Assembly: GCA_029547805.1 (NCBI GenBank)
Contig: JAKPOP010000017.1
Coordinates: 62,001 to 126,000, forward strand
Direction: 5' to 3'
Source: Deltaproteobacteria bacterium
GTDB lineage: Bacteria; Myxococcota_A; UBA9042; DTJE01
Length of the DNA: 64,000 nucleotides
The first letter of the stretch is position 1; every line of letters starts with the position of its first letter. Below, piece after piece: positions 8,464 to 17,659 of the stretch. A program made the position numbers and the translations under genes. The notes beneath the pieces are model-generated. The model searched no databases. It had not been told where the DNA came from and saw only the letters and a list, made by a program, of their open reading frames with translations.

Positions 8464-9698
8464 CGCGCACCCTCCGGTGGGGGATTCGTGGCCAGATGCC
8501 AGTGCTCCACGGACGACTCCGCGGCGGTCGCCTCCAGGTGCAGCCGCTGGAGCAGGCCCGCGGCGGCCAGGCTGACCACCATCGAGGACCCGCCGAAACT
8601 CAGGAATGGACAGGCAATCCCCTTCGTGGGGACCATCCCCATGTTCACCATCATGTGGATCCAGGCCGGCAGGACCAGCAACAGGGTCAGGGCAAAGGCC
8701 GCGAAGCGCTGGAAGTCCTCCCGGCACCGGTGGACGAGCCGGATGCCCTGGATCGCCAGCACCGCGAAGAGCAGCACGATTCCGACGACCCCGACGAAGC
8801 CCAGTTCCTCGCCGGCGACGGAGAAGATGAAGTCCGAGGACGACTGCGTCAGGTAGCCCAGGGAGTGCCCGGGGCCCGCCCCGAGGCCGGTCCCGGTGGT
8901 CCCGCCGGCGGTGATGAAGCGCATGGCGTAATGGTTCTGGTGCCCGGCGCCCTGGTAGGACAGGTTCGGGAACAGCCAGCCCACCAGCCGGGCGAACCGG
9001 ACCGGGTCCTGGACGAACAGGACCAGGAGGCCCACCACTGCGGCCCCGAAGAGCATCGCGAGGTAGCGCAGGCGCGTCCCTGCCACGGCGACCATCAGGG
9101 TCGCCAGGAGGATCAGCAGAAAGATGGACCCCATGTCGGGCTCCAGGAACAGGGGAGCGACGACCAGGGCCAGGGCCACGGCCATCGGGACGAGCCCCTT
9201 CCGCCAGTCCTGGAGAACCGACCGGAACCCCGCCAGGTAGTTCGACAGGAACAGGCCCATGCCGAGTTTCGCCACCTCCGAGGGCTGGAACCGGAAGCCC
9301 CCCAGGTCCAGCCACCGGGTGGACCCGAACTCCTTTCGCCCGAGCCCCGGGACCAGCACGAGCCACAGCAGCACCAGGGAGAACCACACCAGGGATTTTG
9401 AGAGCCACCGGAGGGTCCGGGGCTTCAGGGTCAGGGCCCCCAGGAACGCCAGGGCGCCGGCCCCGACGGACGCCAGGTGGCGCACCAGGGGGCCCCAGGC
9501 CAGGCCCCCCTCGGCCCCGTCGCCGGTGCCGAGGGCCGTGGCGCTGAAGACCAGCAGGGTCCCGAGGCTCACGAGGGCCGTCACCGCCAGGAAGGACGCG
9601 TGATCGAAGCGCCCGCCGGCCGGGGGAAGTCCGAAGGGCCTCTGGCGGACCGCCCACCGGATCTCGGTCTTCCAGCGTTCCCACCTCGCCCCGATCAT
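8460..9698 (-). CDS. ftsW: FtsW, SEDS peptidoglycan polymerase
   Basis: The 412-residue protein has about ten transmembrane helices. SEDS-family markers are present: FGSTRWLDLGGFRFQPSE, SSSDFIFSVAGEELGF, and the C-terminal MGMVPTKGIACPFLSFGGSS. It is the septal glycan polymerase that works with the class B penicillin-binding protein FtsI, encoded in the same cluster. It follows mraY after four bases, where many bacteria have murD. FtsW rather than RodA is chosen because of the cluster. Confidence 0.93.
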   Translation of the reverse strand: MIGARWERWKTEIRWAVRQRPFGLPPAGGRFDHASFLAVTALVSLGTLLVFSATALGTGDGAEGGLAWGPLVRHLASVGAGALAFLGALTLKPRTLRWLSKSLVWFSLVLLWLVLVPGLGRKEFGSTRWLDLGGFRFQPSEVAKLGMGLFLSNYLAGFRSVLQDWRKGLVPMAVALALVVAPLFLEPDMGSIFLLILLATLMVAVAGTRLRYLAMLFGAAVVGLLVLFVQDPVRFARLVGWLFPNLSYQGAGHQNHYAMRFITAGGTTGTGLGAGPGHSLGYLTQSSSDFIFSVAGEELGFVGVVGIVLLFAVLAIQGIRLVHRCREDFQRFAAFALTLLLVLPAWIHMMVNMGMVPTKGIACPFLSFGGSSMVVSLAAAGLLQRLHLEATAAESSVEHWHLATNPPPEGAR

Positions 9699-9702
9699 TC
9701 CC

Positions 9703-10812
9703 TCACCTCACCTTGATGGAGGCCAGCGCGACCATGGCCAGTAGCAGCGATGCGATCCAGAAACGGACCACGATCTTGGGTTCCTTCCAGCCGATCTTTT
9801 CGAAGGAGTGGTGCAGCGGGGCCATCGGGAGGACCCTCTTGCCGGTCAGTTTGAAGGAGGTGGTCTGGAGGATCACGCTGATGGCCTCGAACAGGAAGAC
9901 CCCGAAGATGACCATCGAGAGGAGTTCGTTCTTGGTCAGGACCGCCATCGCCCCCAGCATCGCCCCGAGGCCCAGGGCCCCGGTGTCTCCCATGAAGATC
10001 TCGGCGGGGTAGGTGTTGTAGAACAGGAAGCCGATCGTCGCGCCCATGATGGCGCTGGCGACGATGGAGAGTTCCTGGGCCCCCACCACCTTGGGAATCA
10101 GCAGGTAGCGCGAGAGGTCCAGGCTCCCGAGTTTCGCGCCGGTCAGATAGGCCAGGATCAGGAAGACCGCCGATGCGGTGAGGATCGGTCCCGCCGCAAG
10201 GCCGTCGAGCCCGTCGGTCAGGTTCACCGCATTGGCCGTCCCGACGATCACCAGGAGTCCCAGCAGGAAGTACAGCCAGATCGGAAGGTTCCACCAGAAC
10301 CGCTCGGCCGAGACGAAGGGAAGATAGAGCCGCAGGTCGTAGGAATAGTCCTTCCCCCACCACGCCAGGAGGCCCCAGAGAAGGACCCCGGTGACGAGGA
10401 ACTCCAGCGCCAGACGGATCCGTCCCGGAAGGCCCCGGGAATGTCGCTCCCGGAGTTTCCGGGCGTCGTCGATGAAGCCCACCACGGCGAAGAAGAACCC
10501 GACGCCCAGGGTCAACAGCACGAGGCGGTTCGAGATCTGGCACCACAGGAGCGAGGAGATCTGGATCGACACCATCACCAGCAGGCCCCCGAGCGTCGGA
10601 ATGCCCGCCTTGGCATGATGGTTCGCGGGCATCTCCGCCCGGATGACCTGGCCCATCTGGAGGGACTTCAGGCGCTCGATGAGCCACGGAAAGAGGACCA
10701 GGCAGATCACCAGGCTCGTGACGAAGGCCGCCATCACCCGGAACGTGACGTAACGGGCGACATTCAGGAAGCCCAGGTACTCCCGCAGCCATTCCGACAG
10801 GTAGAACAGCAT
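9703..10812 (-). CDS. mraY: MraY, phospho-MurNAc-pentapeptide transferase
   Basis: This is a 369-residue polytopic enzyme that transfers phospho-MurNAc-pentapeptide to undecaprenyl phosphate, making lipid I. It has GIPTLGG, the catalytic Asp pair in GFIDDARKL (115-116), NLTDGLDGLA (197-206), YPAEIFMGDTGALGLG (268-283) and the C-terminal APLHH motif. The usual triple histidine HHH reads HHS here (334-336), and the codon CAC CAC TCC is clear in the sequence. Start ATG at 10812 follows murF by 22 bases. Confidence 0.95.
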   Translation of the reverse strand: MLFYLSEWLREYLGFLNVARYVTFRVMAAFVTSLVICLVLFPWLIERLKSLQMGQVIRAEMPANHHAKAGIPTLGGLLVMVSIQISSLLWCQISNRLVLLTLGVGFFFAVVGFIDDARKLRERHSRGLPGRIRLALEFLVTGVLLWGLLAWWGKDYSYDLRLYLPFVSAERFWWNLPIWLYFLLGLLVIVGTANAVNLTDGLDGLAAGPILTASAVFLILAYLTGAKLGSLDLSRYLLIPKVVGAQELSIVASAIMGATIGFLFYNTYPAEIFMGDTGALGLGAMLGAMAVLTKNELLSMVIFGVFLFEAISVILQTTSFKLTGKRVLPMAPLHHSFEKIGWKEPKIVVRFWIASLLLAMVALASIKVR

Positions 10813-10834
10813 GACATCCCCCGGGCCAGCGGCC

Positions 10835-12280
10835 TCACTCCCCCTTCGAATTCCCGTCCGACTGGAAACGCCGGGCCAGCGCCTCGACGACCCGTTCGAG
10901 TCCCAGGGCCCGACTGGCCTTCACCAGCACCGTGTCCCGGGGCTGCACCATCACCAGGGCCAGGGTGGCCCCCGCGATGGCGTCCTCGGCCTCGAAGACC
11001 TGGGACGGGGCCATGCCGCCTGCCACGGCCCCTTCCCGGACCAGCCCCCGGAACTCCCCGATGGCGATCAGGACGTCGACCTTCTGCCGGGCGGCCTGAT
11101 GGCCCACCTGCCAGTGGGCCGTCGACGCGATGGCCCCCAGTTCCCGCATGTCCCCGATCACGGCCACCCGTCGCCCCGGGGCCACGGCGGCCAGGGTCTC
11201 CAGGGCCGCCTCCATGGAGAGGGGCGAGGCGTTGTAGCAGTCGTCGAGGATCCGGATCGTCCCCGCGACGACCTCCTGCATCCGGTGATGGCCCGGGCGC
11301 ACCGTCTCGAGGGCCGCGAGGGCCTCCTCGGGAGGAATCTCCATCGCCAGGCCTGCGGCCACCGCGGCGGCGGCGTTGATCCCGTGGTGGGCCCCCACGA
11401 GCCCCAGCCGCCCCCGGAGGTCACGCCCGTCCACCCGCAGCCGAACAGCCGGGAATCCCCCCGCCTCCAGGGTCACGTCGATCAGGCGGACCCTGGCATC
11501 ATCGGCCTTCCCGAAGAGCACCGTGGGCGCCCGGGTCGATGCCGCCATCGCCCGCACCCGGGGGTCGTCGGCGTTGAGCACCGCGCACCCGTCGATCGGC
11601 AGGGCCTCCACCATCTCGGCCTTCGCCTGGGCGATGCGGTCCAGGGACCCCAGCGTCTCCAGGTGCACCGGCGCCACGCAGGTGACCACGCCGATGGTCG
11701 GGGGGGCGATCCGGCAGAGGGCGGCGATCTCCCCGAGGGCGCTCATGCCCATCTCCACCACCATCACCTCGTGCCGTGGCAGGAGACCCAGGCACGTCAG
11801 GGAGGTCCCCAGGACGTTGTTCTGGTTCCCTCTGGTCGCGTGGGTCTGGAACCGGGTCGCGACGACCTGCTGCACCATGTCCTTCACGGTGGTCTTGCCC
11901 ACGGATCCCGTGATGGCCACGACCCGGGGCGAGAGCATCGAGACCCAGGCGGTCGCCGTCTCGATCAGCGCCGCCTGCGGGTCGTCGACCGCCACGACGA
12001 AGACGGAATCCCCACAAGCGGACGCCAGGGCCATGGCCTCGGCGGCCCGATCGCCCCGCACCACCAGCCCCGTGACGCCCTTCTCGAGGGTCTGGGCCAG
12101 GAAGTCGTGCCCGTCGAACCGGGGCCCCCGAATGGCGAAGAAGACCTGCGACGGCCGGGCGATGCGACTGTCGATGCAGGCCCCTTCGTCGGCCGACACC
12201 CCGGATCCCCGCACCAGCTCGCCGCGGCTCGCCACGGCGATCATCTCCCCCGTCAGTCGCAGCGCCGATGTCGGGCTCAT
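10835..12280 (-). CDS. murF: MurF, UDP-MurNAc-tripeptide D-Ala-D-Ala ligase
   Basis: This 481-residue Mur ligase adds D-Ala-D-Ala to UDP-MurNAc-tripeptide. It shows an N-terminal MurF substrate domain, the P-loop AITGSVGKTTVKDMV, RGNQNNVLGTSLTCLG, the VVVEMGMSALGEI segment, and the C-terminal ligase domain with IRILDDCYNASPLSM and VAVIGDMRELG. The ORF track merges it with upstream sequence in a 1010-residue frame; the true start MSPTSALRL at 12280 overlaps the murE stop as ATGA. Confidence 0.95.
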   Translation of the reverse strand: MSPTSALRLTGEMIAVASRGELVRGSGVSADEGACIDSRIARPSQVFFAIRGPRFDGHDFLAQTLEKGVTGLVVRGDRAAEAMALASACGDSVFVVAVDDPQAALIETATAWVSMLSPRVVAITGSVGKTTVKDMVQQVVATRFQTHATRGNQNNVLGTSLTCLGLLPRHEVMVVEMGMSALGEIAALCRIAPPTIGVVTCVAPVHLETLGSLDRIAQAKAEMVEALPIDGCAVLNADDPRVRAMAASTRAPTVLFGKADDARVRLIDVTLEAGGFPAVRLRVDGRDLRGRLGLVGAHHGINAAAAVAAGLAMEIPPEEALAALETVRPGHHRMQEVVAGTIRILDDCYNASPLSMEAALETLAAVAPGRRVAVIGDMRELGAIASTAHWQVGHQAARQKVDVLIAIGEFRGLVREGAVAGGMAPSQVFEAEDAIAGATLALVMVQPRDTVLVKASRALGLERVVEALARRFQSDGNSKGE

Positions 12281-13773
12281 CCCTGCAACGCCTCCATCGC
12301 CGTCTCCACGTCCGAGAAATGCACCTTCCGGGTCCCCACGGTCTGGGTATCCTCGTGGCCCTTGCCCGCGATGATCACGATGCCCCCGGCGGGGGCCAGC
12401 CGGATGGCCTCGAAGATCGCCTGACGCCGGTCGGGCTCGACGGTCACCAGGGCCCGGGCGACCCCCTCCCGTCGGGCCTCCTCGATGCCGTCGAGGATCG
12501 CCTCGATGATGGCCATGGGGTCCTCGGATCGCGGGTTGTCGCTGGTCACCACCACCCGGTCCGCCCCGATCACGCAGGCCCGTCCCATCAGGGGGCGCTT
12601 GCCCCGGTCCCGGTCCCCGCCGGCCCCCATCACCACCGTCAGGGACCTGCCGGGGTCCAGGGCCCGGACCGACCCGATCACCCCCTCCAGGGCCTTGGGG
12701 GTGTGGGCGTAGTCCACGACCACCAGCGGCGACCCCGGGGGCCCCGGGACCCGTTCCAGGCGCCCGGGAATCCGGGACAGGCCGCAGAGGCCCTCGACGA
12801 ACCGCGGCAGGTCCAGGTCCAGCAGGCCCGCGACGCCGATGGCCGCCATGAGGTTCGCCAGGTTGTGGCGCCCCAGCAGCGGGCTGTCCAGCCGGAAGGT
12901 CCCCCAGGGCGTTCGAACCCGGGCCCGACATCCCTGGAGGTCGAATCGGGCCTCCTCCGGGAACAGGTCCCCACCGCCGGGGATCAGACTGAAGGTGCGG
13001 ACCGGGAGGGGACACGCCGCGACAAGGTGCCGGCCGAAGGGGTCGTCCCCGTTCACGACGGCACCCCGGGCCCGGGGATTCGAGGGCAGCACCTCGGTGA
13101 ACAGGCGTTCCTTGGCAGCCCCGTAGGCCTCCAGGGTCCCGTGGTAGTCCAGGTGGTCCCGGGTCAGGCAGGTCAGCACCGCCACGTCGAAGAGGGTGCC
13201 GGCGACCCGCCGCTGGTCCAGGGCATGGGAGGAGACCTCCATCGCCGCCGCCCGGACCCCGGCCCGGACCATCTCCCGGAAGAGCCGCTGCAGTTCCAGG
13301 GCGTCGGGGGTGGTCAGGGGCGCCGGGATCCGGGTCTCGCCGTACCGGTACTCGATCGTGCCAATCAGCCCTGCCGGGAGCCCGCAGGCCTCGTACCCGG
13401 CGCAGATGGCCCAGACAGTGGAGGTCTTGCCGTCGGTTCCGGTGACCCCGGCCAGGGGGAAGGACCCCGAGGGCTCTTTGGCGATCCAGGACGCCAGCAG
13501 GCCCAGGGCCTCCCGGGTGTCCTCCACCTCGACCCACTCCCCCCGATCCGGGCGCCGGCCCTCCTGCACCACTGCCAATGCCGCGTCGGAGGCGGCCGCC
13601 AGGAAGTCGTGGCCATCGACCCGGCTCCCCCGGAGGGCCACGAAGGCGACTCCAGGACGGATCTGCCGGCTGTCGGCGACCACCGCCTCGATGGGAGTCC
13701 CCACCGCTCCGGGAGAGGCCGCCCGGGCCCGGAGGAGACGCAGGTGTTCGTGCCCCAGGACGAATCCGTTCAT
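12277..13773 (-). CDS. murE: MurE, meso-diaminopimelate-adding ligase
   Basis: This is a 498-residue Mur ligase acting on UDP-MurNAc-L-Ala-D-Glu. The P-loop GTDGKTS is at 112-118, the serine-rich MEVSSHALDQRRV at 179-190, the carbamylated-lysine region YGAAKERLF (Lys 221), and the amino-acid selectivity motif DNPR at 412-415, which marks meso-DAP rather than lysine enzymes. This is direct evidence for DAP-type peptidoglycan. The start ATG overlaps the ftsI stop (ATGA). Confidence 0.95.
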   Translation of the reverse strand: MNGFVLGHEHLRLLRARAASPGAVGTPIEAVVADSRQIRPGVAFVALRGSRVDGHDFLAAASDAALAVVQEGRRPDRGEWVEVEDTREALGLLASWIAKEPSGSFPLAGVTGTDGKTSTVWAICAGYEACGLPAGLIGTIEYRYGETRIPAPLTTPDALELQRLFREMVRAGVRAAAMEVSSHALDQRRVAGTLFDVAVLTCLTRDHLDYHGTLEAYGAAKERLFTEVLPSNPRARGAVVNGDDPFGRHLVAACPLPVRTFSLIPGGGDLFPEEARFDLQGCRARVRTPWGTFRLDSPLLGRHNLANLMAAIGVAGLLDLDLPRFVEGLCGLSRIPGRLERVPGPPGSPLVVVDYAHTPKALEGVIGSVRALDPGRSLTVVMGAGGDRDRGKRPLMGRACVIGADRVVVTSDNPRSEDPMAIIEAILDGIEEARREGVARALVTVEPDRRQAIFEAIRLAPAGGIVIIAGKGHEDTQTVGTRKVHFSDVETAMEALQG

Positions 13774-15629
13774 CTGGCCACCACCACATGGGACTCGGGG
13801 GCCTCCTGCGGCGGCACCCCCAGGATCGGGAGGACCCGGTCCACGACCCGTCCGAAGACCGGCGCAATGGCGCCTGCCGCGGTCTTGTGCACCTTCGGGT
13901 TGGCCACCGTGACCGCGATGACCACCCGGGGAGACTCGGCCGGGGCGAATCCCAGGAAGGAGCAGAGATACGCCTCGTCGGAGTAGCCCTTCTTGGGGAC
14001 GAGCAGGCGCGCCGTCCCGGTCTTGCCTCCTGCGGTGTAGTGCTGCGGCCGGGCCTTCCGCCCCGTTCCGTCCGGTTCCATCACCACGAATCGCATCGCC
14101 TCCCGGACCACCCGGGAGGTCTCCTCGGAGAAGAGCCGGACGCCCTCGGGCCATGCCACCTCGGTGACCTCCCGGGAGTTCGGGGAACGCCAGGCTTTGG
14201 CCAGGTGCGGCGTCCGGCGCACGCCCCCGTTGACCAGCGTCGTGACGGCCGTCGCCAGTTCCATCAAGGTGGCCGTGTAGCCATACCCGTAGCCTGCGGT
14301 CCGGTACCCGGTCTTGCGCCAGTCCTCCGGGTCCTGGGAGCGGCTGATCACCTCGCCGGGGAGGTCGATGCCCGTCCCGCGGCCGATGCCCAGGCGGGTG
14401 AGGCCCCACAGGATCCGTTCGGGTCCCAGGCGCGTGGCGAGGTCCAGGTGGGCGCAGTTCGAGGAGTACTTGAAGGCCTGCCACAGGGGTACGCGGCCCA
14501 CCTTGTGGAGGTCCGTCACCTCGTGGCGTCCGATCATGCAGTGCCCCCCCTGGCCGTCCAGCACCGTGTCGAGGGTCGCGATGCCCGACTCCACGGCCGT
14601 GGCCACCGTGAAGATCTTTCCGACGGACCCCGGCTCGAAGGGATAGGAGAGGACCTTGTTGGCACAGGGATTCAGGAGCAGCGCCGGGACCGGCGCATCC
14701 TTCGGGAGCCAGTTCTCCTCCTGGCACGCCCCCTCGAACTGGTTGGGGTCCACGGCGGGCAGGCTCGAGATGGCCAGCACCTCGAAGGTCTCGGGGTCCA
14801 GGGCGACGCCCATGGCCGCGTCGGCCTGTTCCTGTTCCATCTGGGCCGCCAGTTCGGCGTCCAGGATGGCCTGGATCTGGGCATCGACGGAGATCTGCAG
14901 GTGCTGGCCGTCCAGGACCCACTCCTCCCCCAGGCGATCCTGGTAGTACCGGGTCTTCCCCCGCCCCTTCCAGAAGGACACCTGCCGGACCTCCCCCTGG
15001 AGCCCCTCGTCGTAGCGGGCCTCCAGGCCCATCCGACCCCGTTCCCGCAGGCCGGACCGCGCCTCCTCCGGATTTGCGATGCCCACGAAGCCCAGGGTCG
15101 GGCCCAGGGACGGCCCGTTGGGATAGAAGCGCCGATCCCGGGTCTCCAGGCGCACGTCCTTGAGTCCCAGGCGCCGGACCAGGGAGACCTCCTCCGGGGT
15201 CGGCCGGGACTTCACCCGGACGTAGTCCCGGCCCGAGAACATCTCCGAAATCAGCGGCTGCGGGGCAATCCCCAGGGCGTCGGCGAGGGCCCAGGACGTC
15301 TCCAGGCGATCGACCTCCCAGGAGGTCGGGACGAAGGCCACCTCCACCGTGGGGACCGTCAGGGCCAGGACCCGCCGTCCCGTGCGGTCCAGGATCTCCC
15401 CCCGGCGCCCGGCGATGGGCGTCTCCTTCCCCAGGGCCTCCATCGAACGGGCGGCCGCGACACTCTCCGGCTCCAACTGGAACCATGCCGCCTGGGAGAT
15501 GACCCATCCGAGTCCCGCCAGGGGGAAGAGGAGGGCCATGGTCATGCGAAACGTGACGCCCCCATCCCGACCCCCGAGGGGGCCGTGGAGGCGACGCAGC
15601 CATCGGTTCCAGATCCGGGTCGCAGCCAT
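13770..15629 (-). CDS. ftsI: FtsI/PBP3, septal transpeptidase
   Basis: This 619-residue class B penicillin-binding protein has one N-terminal membrane anchor (about 30-48), a dimerisation/pedestal domain with AGRRGEILDRTGRRVLAL, and a transpeptidase domain with SVGK (335-338), SSN (389-391) and KTG (536-538). No PASTA repeats follow. It cross-links septal peptidoglycan with FtsW. The gene lies 27 bases after the TPR lipoprotein, whereas ftsL normally sits directly upstream of ftsI. Confidence 0.94.
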   Translation of the reverse strand: MAATRIWNRWLRRLHGPLGGRDGGVTFRMTMALLFPLAGLGWVISQAAWFQLEPESVAAARSMEALGKETPIAGRRGEILDRTGRRVLALTVPTVEVAFVPTSWEVDRLETSWALADALGIAPQPLISEMFSGRDYVRVKSRPTPEEVSLVRRLGLKDVRLETRDRRFYPNGPSLGPTLGFVGIANPEEARSGLRERGRMGLEARYDEGLQGEVRQVSFWKGRGKTRYYQDRLGEEWVLDGQHLQISVDAQIQAILDAELAAQMEQEQADAAMGVALDPETFEVLAISSLPAVDPNQFEGACQEENWLPKDAPVPALLLNPCANKVLSYPFEPGSVGKIFTVATAVESGIATLDTVLDGQGGHCMIGRHEVTDLHKVGRVPLWQAFKYSSNCAHLDLATRLGPERILWGLTRLGIGRGTGIDLPGEVISRSQDPEDWRKTGYRTAGYGYGYTATLMELATAVTTLVNGGVRRTPHLAKAWRSPNSREVTEVAWPEGVRLFSEETSRVVREAMRFVVMEPDGTGRKARPQHYTAGGKTGTARLLVPKKGYSDEAYLCSFLGFAPAESPRVVIAVTVANPKVHKTAAGAIAPVFGRVVDRVLPILGVPPQEAPESHVVVAR

Positions 15630-15656
15630 CGTTTCCCCGCCCCCGTCTTCCGAACG

Positions 15657-16454
15657 CTACTTCCGGGCCTCGCAACGCCTCGCCAGCGGTGTGTCCGGCG
15701 CCGCCTCGATGCACCTCCGGAAGGCCTCCTCGGCCCCGGGTCCGTCTCCCGCCGCCTGGCGCAGGATCCCCAGGTGATACCAGGGCTCACCGTAGTTCGG
15801 GCAGATCCGGACCGCCTTCTCGAAGGAGTCCCGGGCCTCGGCGGTGTTCCCGAGGTCCCGCTGGACGATGCCGAGGTTGTTGAAGGCCTTGCACATTCTT
15901 GGGGCAAGGAAGATGGCCATGGTCAGGTGTCGCTGAGCCTCCTGGAGGTTTCCGATCTGGTAGTACGCCCATCCCGCATTGGCATGGGCGAAGGCGGGGG
16001 TCGGGTAGAGGGGGTCCTCCAGGACCGGCTGGAGGGCATCGAGGGCCTCCTGGTAGCGCCCCAGTTCGATCAGGGCGCTGGCCATGTTGTTCCGGCACTC
16101 GCCGCAGTCAGGCTTCAGGCGAACCGCCTCCCGGAAATCGGCCAGGGCCCCGGGGGGGTCCTGGAGGCCCAGGCGCATGAAGCCCCGGAGATGCCAGGCC
16201 TCCCAGTTCCCGGGGTCGGCCTGGAGTGCCAGGTGCAATTCCCGCTGTGTCATCGCGATGTTGCGATCACCGTAGTAGCCCCGGGCCAGACGGTAGTGAT
16301 AGTCGGACTTCGACCGATCGTCCTGGGACACCCGATTCCCCGAACCGGAACAGGCGATTGCCAGCACCAGCACCCAGGCGATTCCCAGCGCCCGCACCCG
16401 GGCGATTTCCGGACTCCTCATCCCGAATGAGGGAATCTTCCAGGGTCGCCGCAT
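15657..16454 (-). CDS. PilW/PilF/Tgl-like TPR lipoprotein inside the dcw cluster
   Basis: This is a 265-residue predicted lipoprotein with a hydrophobic segment ending LVLAIAC near residue 35. About six tetratricopeptide repeats run from residue 50 to 255. The repeat with VLEDPLYPTPAFAHANAGW resembles the signature repeat of PilW/PilF in type IV pilus systems and Tgl of Myxococcus xanthus, which help the PilQ secretin assemble in the outer membrane. The start at 16454 sits just after the ftsL stop and uses a GGAGGAG site spanning it, so translation is coupled to ftsL. A pilotin-like role is inferred from the repeats; a cell-wall role from its location is equally possible. Confidence 0.75.
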   Translation of the reverse strand: MRRPWKIPSFGMRSPEIARVRALGIAWVLVLAIACSGSGNRVSQDDRSKSDYHYRLARGYYGDRNIAMTQRELHLALQADPGNWEAWHLRGFMRLGLQDPPGALADFREAVRLKPDCGECRNNMASALIELGRYQEALDALQPVLEDPLYPTPAFAHANAGWAYYQIGNLQEAQRHLTMAIFLAPRMCKAFNNLGIVQRDLGNTAEARDSFEKAVRICPNYGEPWYHLGILRQAAGDGPGAEEAFRRCIEAAPDTPLARRCEARK

Positions 16455-16457
16455 CCC

Positions 16458-16763
16458 CTACTCCTCCGTCTGTCCCAGGTCCAGCACCTGGTTCCGGTCC
16501 ACGGGGCCCAGGCCCAGGACCTCGGCCTTGACCGTCGTCCGTGGAATCGCCAGCAGCTCCGTGATCTGCCGCCGGAGCCTGGCCCGTTCCTCCTCCAGGG
16601 CCCGAGACCGGCGAACCTCGTTCCAGATCTCCCGGCGAAGGGCCATCTCCCCTTTTGCCCGGGCCACGTGCAGGATCCCCATGCCCAGAGTCACGATGGC
16701 CACCAGCAGGATGCCCAGGACTCCCCAGTGTCCATGACGGCCCATCGCTCCCTGCCGGTTCAT
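16458..16763 (-). CDS. ftsL: FtsL-like division protein
   Basis: This is a 101-residue bitopic protein with a short basic cytoplasmic tail, one transmembrane helix (VLGILLVAIVTLGMGILHV, about 15-33), then a periplasmic coiled coil rich in Arg, Glu and Leu (EVRRSRALEEERARLRRQI). Sequence identity in this family is low, so the call rests on size, topology and position between rsmH and ftsI. It would form the FtsQ-FtsL-FtsB complex. Start and stop overlap neighbours: ATGA with rsmH upstream. Confidence 0.85.
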   Translation of the reverse strand: MNRQGAMGRHGHWGVLGILLVAIVTLGMGILHVARAKGEMALRREIWNEVRRSRALEEERARLRRQITELLAIPRTTVKAEVLGLGPVDRNQVLDLGQTEE

Positions 16764-17659
16764 GGCTCCCCCCCTGCCCGTTCCAGCACGCGCCAGTGGG
16801 CCGACCGAGCCTGCCGGTTCCTCCGGACCTCTTCCGGGTCCGGGGAGACGGGCTTCCGATGGGGCAGCCGGAACGCCCCCGAGGCCGCGAGTCGCCGGAA
16901 GGCCTGCTTCACCCGCCGATCCTCGCCACTATGGAACGCCAGGACTCCGACCCGCCCCCCGGGCCGGATCACCTGGGGCAGGCGGTCCAGCAGGCGATCC
17001 AGTCGCCCCATCTCGTCGTTGACCAGGATTCGCAGGGCCTGGAGCGGCAGCAGGGCGCTGGGCATCGTTCGCACCCTGGGCCCCAACACCTCCCGGCAGA
17101 CCCCGATCAGGTCGTCGGTGGTCTCCATGCGCCCCCGACGGGCCTCCTCCTTGAGGCGCCTGGCCAGACGGGCAGCCGCCGGGACATCGCCATGGTCCCG
17201 CAGGGCAGCGGCGAGGACGGGTTCCGGGACTTCCCGGATCCGGTCCCGTGCCGGACGCCCCTCCCCGGGGTCGAACCGCAGGTCCAGGGGCTGCCCCGGG
17301 CGAACGGAGAAGCCCCTGTCCGAGGCCAGTTGGGCATTGGACAGGCCCAGGTCGAGGATCAGCCGAGGGACCGGGCCGATGCCCCGTTCCTCCAGCACCT
17401 CCGGCAGGTCCTCGTACCCTCGATGGACGGCCACAAACCGCGTCCCGAAGGCTTCCAGCCGGGCCCGCGCCACCGCAAGCGCCGAGGGGTCCCGATCCAT
17501 CCCCAGGACCCGGACGGCCTCCGGAGTCCGGCGCAGGATCTCCTCGGCGTGGCCTCCAAGCCCGACGGTCCCGTCCACGACCCATCCCTCCTCCAGGTCG
17601 GCGCACAGATCGCCCACCTGGCGAAGCATCACGGACACGTGCTGTACGAAATCGTTCAT
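16760..17659 (-). CDS. rsmH: RsmH, 16S rRNA m4C1402 methyltransferase
   Basis: This is a 299-residue SAM-dependent enzyme that N4-methylates C1402 of 16S rRNA. Motifs: HVSVMLRQV at the start, the SAM site VVDGTVGLGGHAEEIL, VLGMDRDPSAL, LILDLGLSNAQLASDRGFS, and the tail region GVLAFHSGEDRRVKQAF (HSLEDR is usual, here HSGEDR). It is the classic second gene of the cluster; the start ATG overlaps the mraZ stop. Confidence 0.94.
   Translation of the reverse strand: MNDFVQHVSVMLRQVGDLCADLEEGWVVDGTVGLGGHAEEILRRTPEAVRVLGMDRDPSALAVARARLEAFGTRFVAVHRGYEDLPEVLEERGIGPVPRLILDLGLSNAQLASDRGFSVRPGQPLDLRFDPGEGRPARDRIREVPEPVLAAALRDHGDVPAAARLARRLKEEARRGRMETTDDLIGVCREVLGPRVRTMPSALLPLQALRILVNDEMGRLDRLLDRLPQVIRPGGRVGVLAFHSGEDRRVKQAFRRLAASGAFRLPHRKPVSPDPEEVRRNRQARSAHWRVLERAGGEP

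Noticed and set aside
12277-15714. 1145-residue minus-strand ORF spanning ftsI and murE
   Set aside because: Only the part from 13773 down is murE; the rest is the wrong frame of ftsI.
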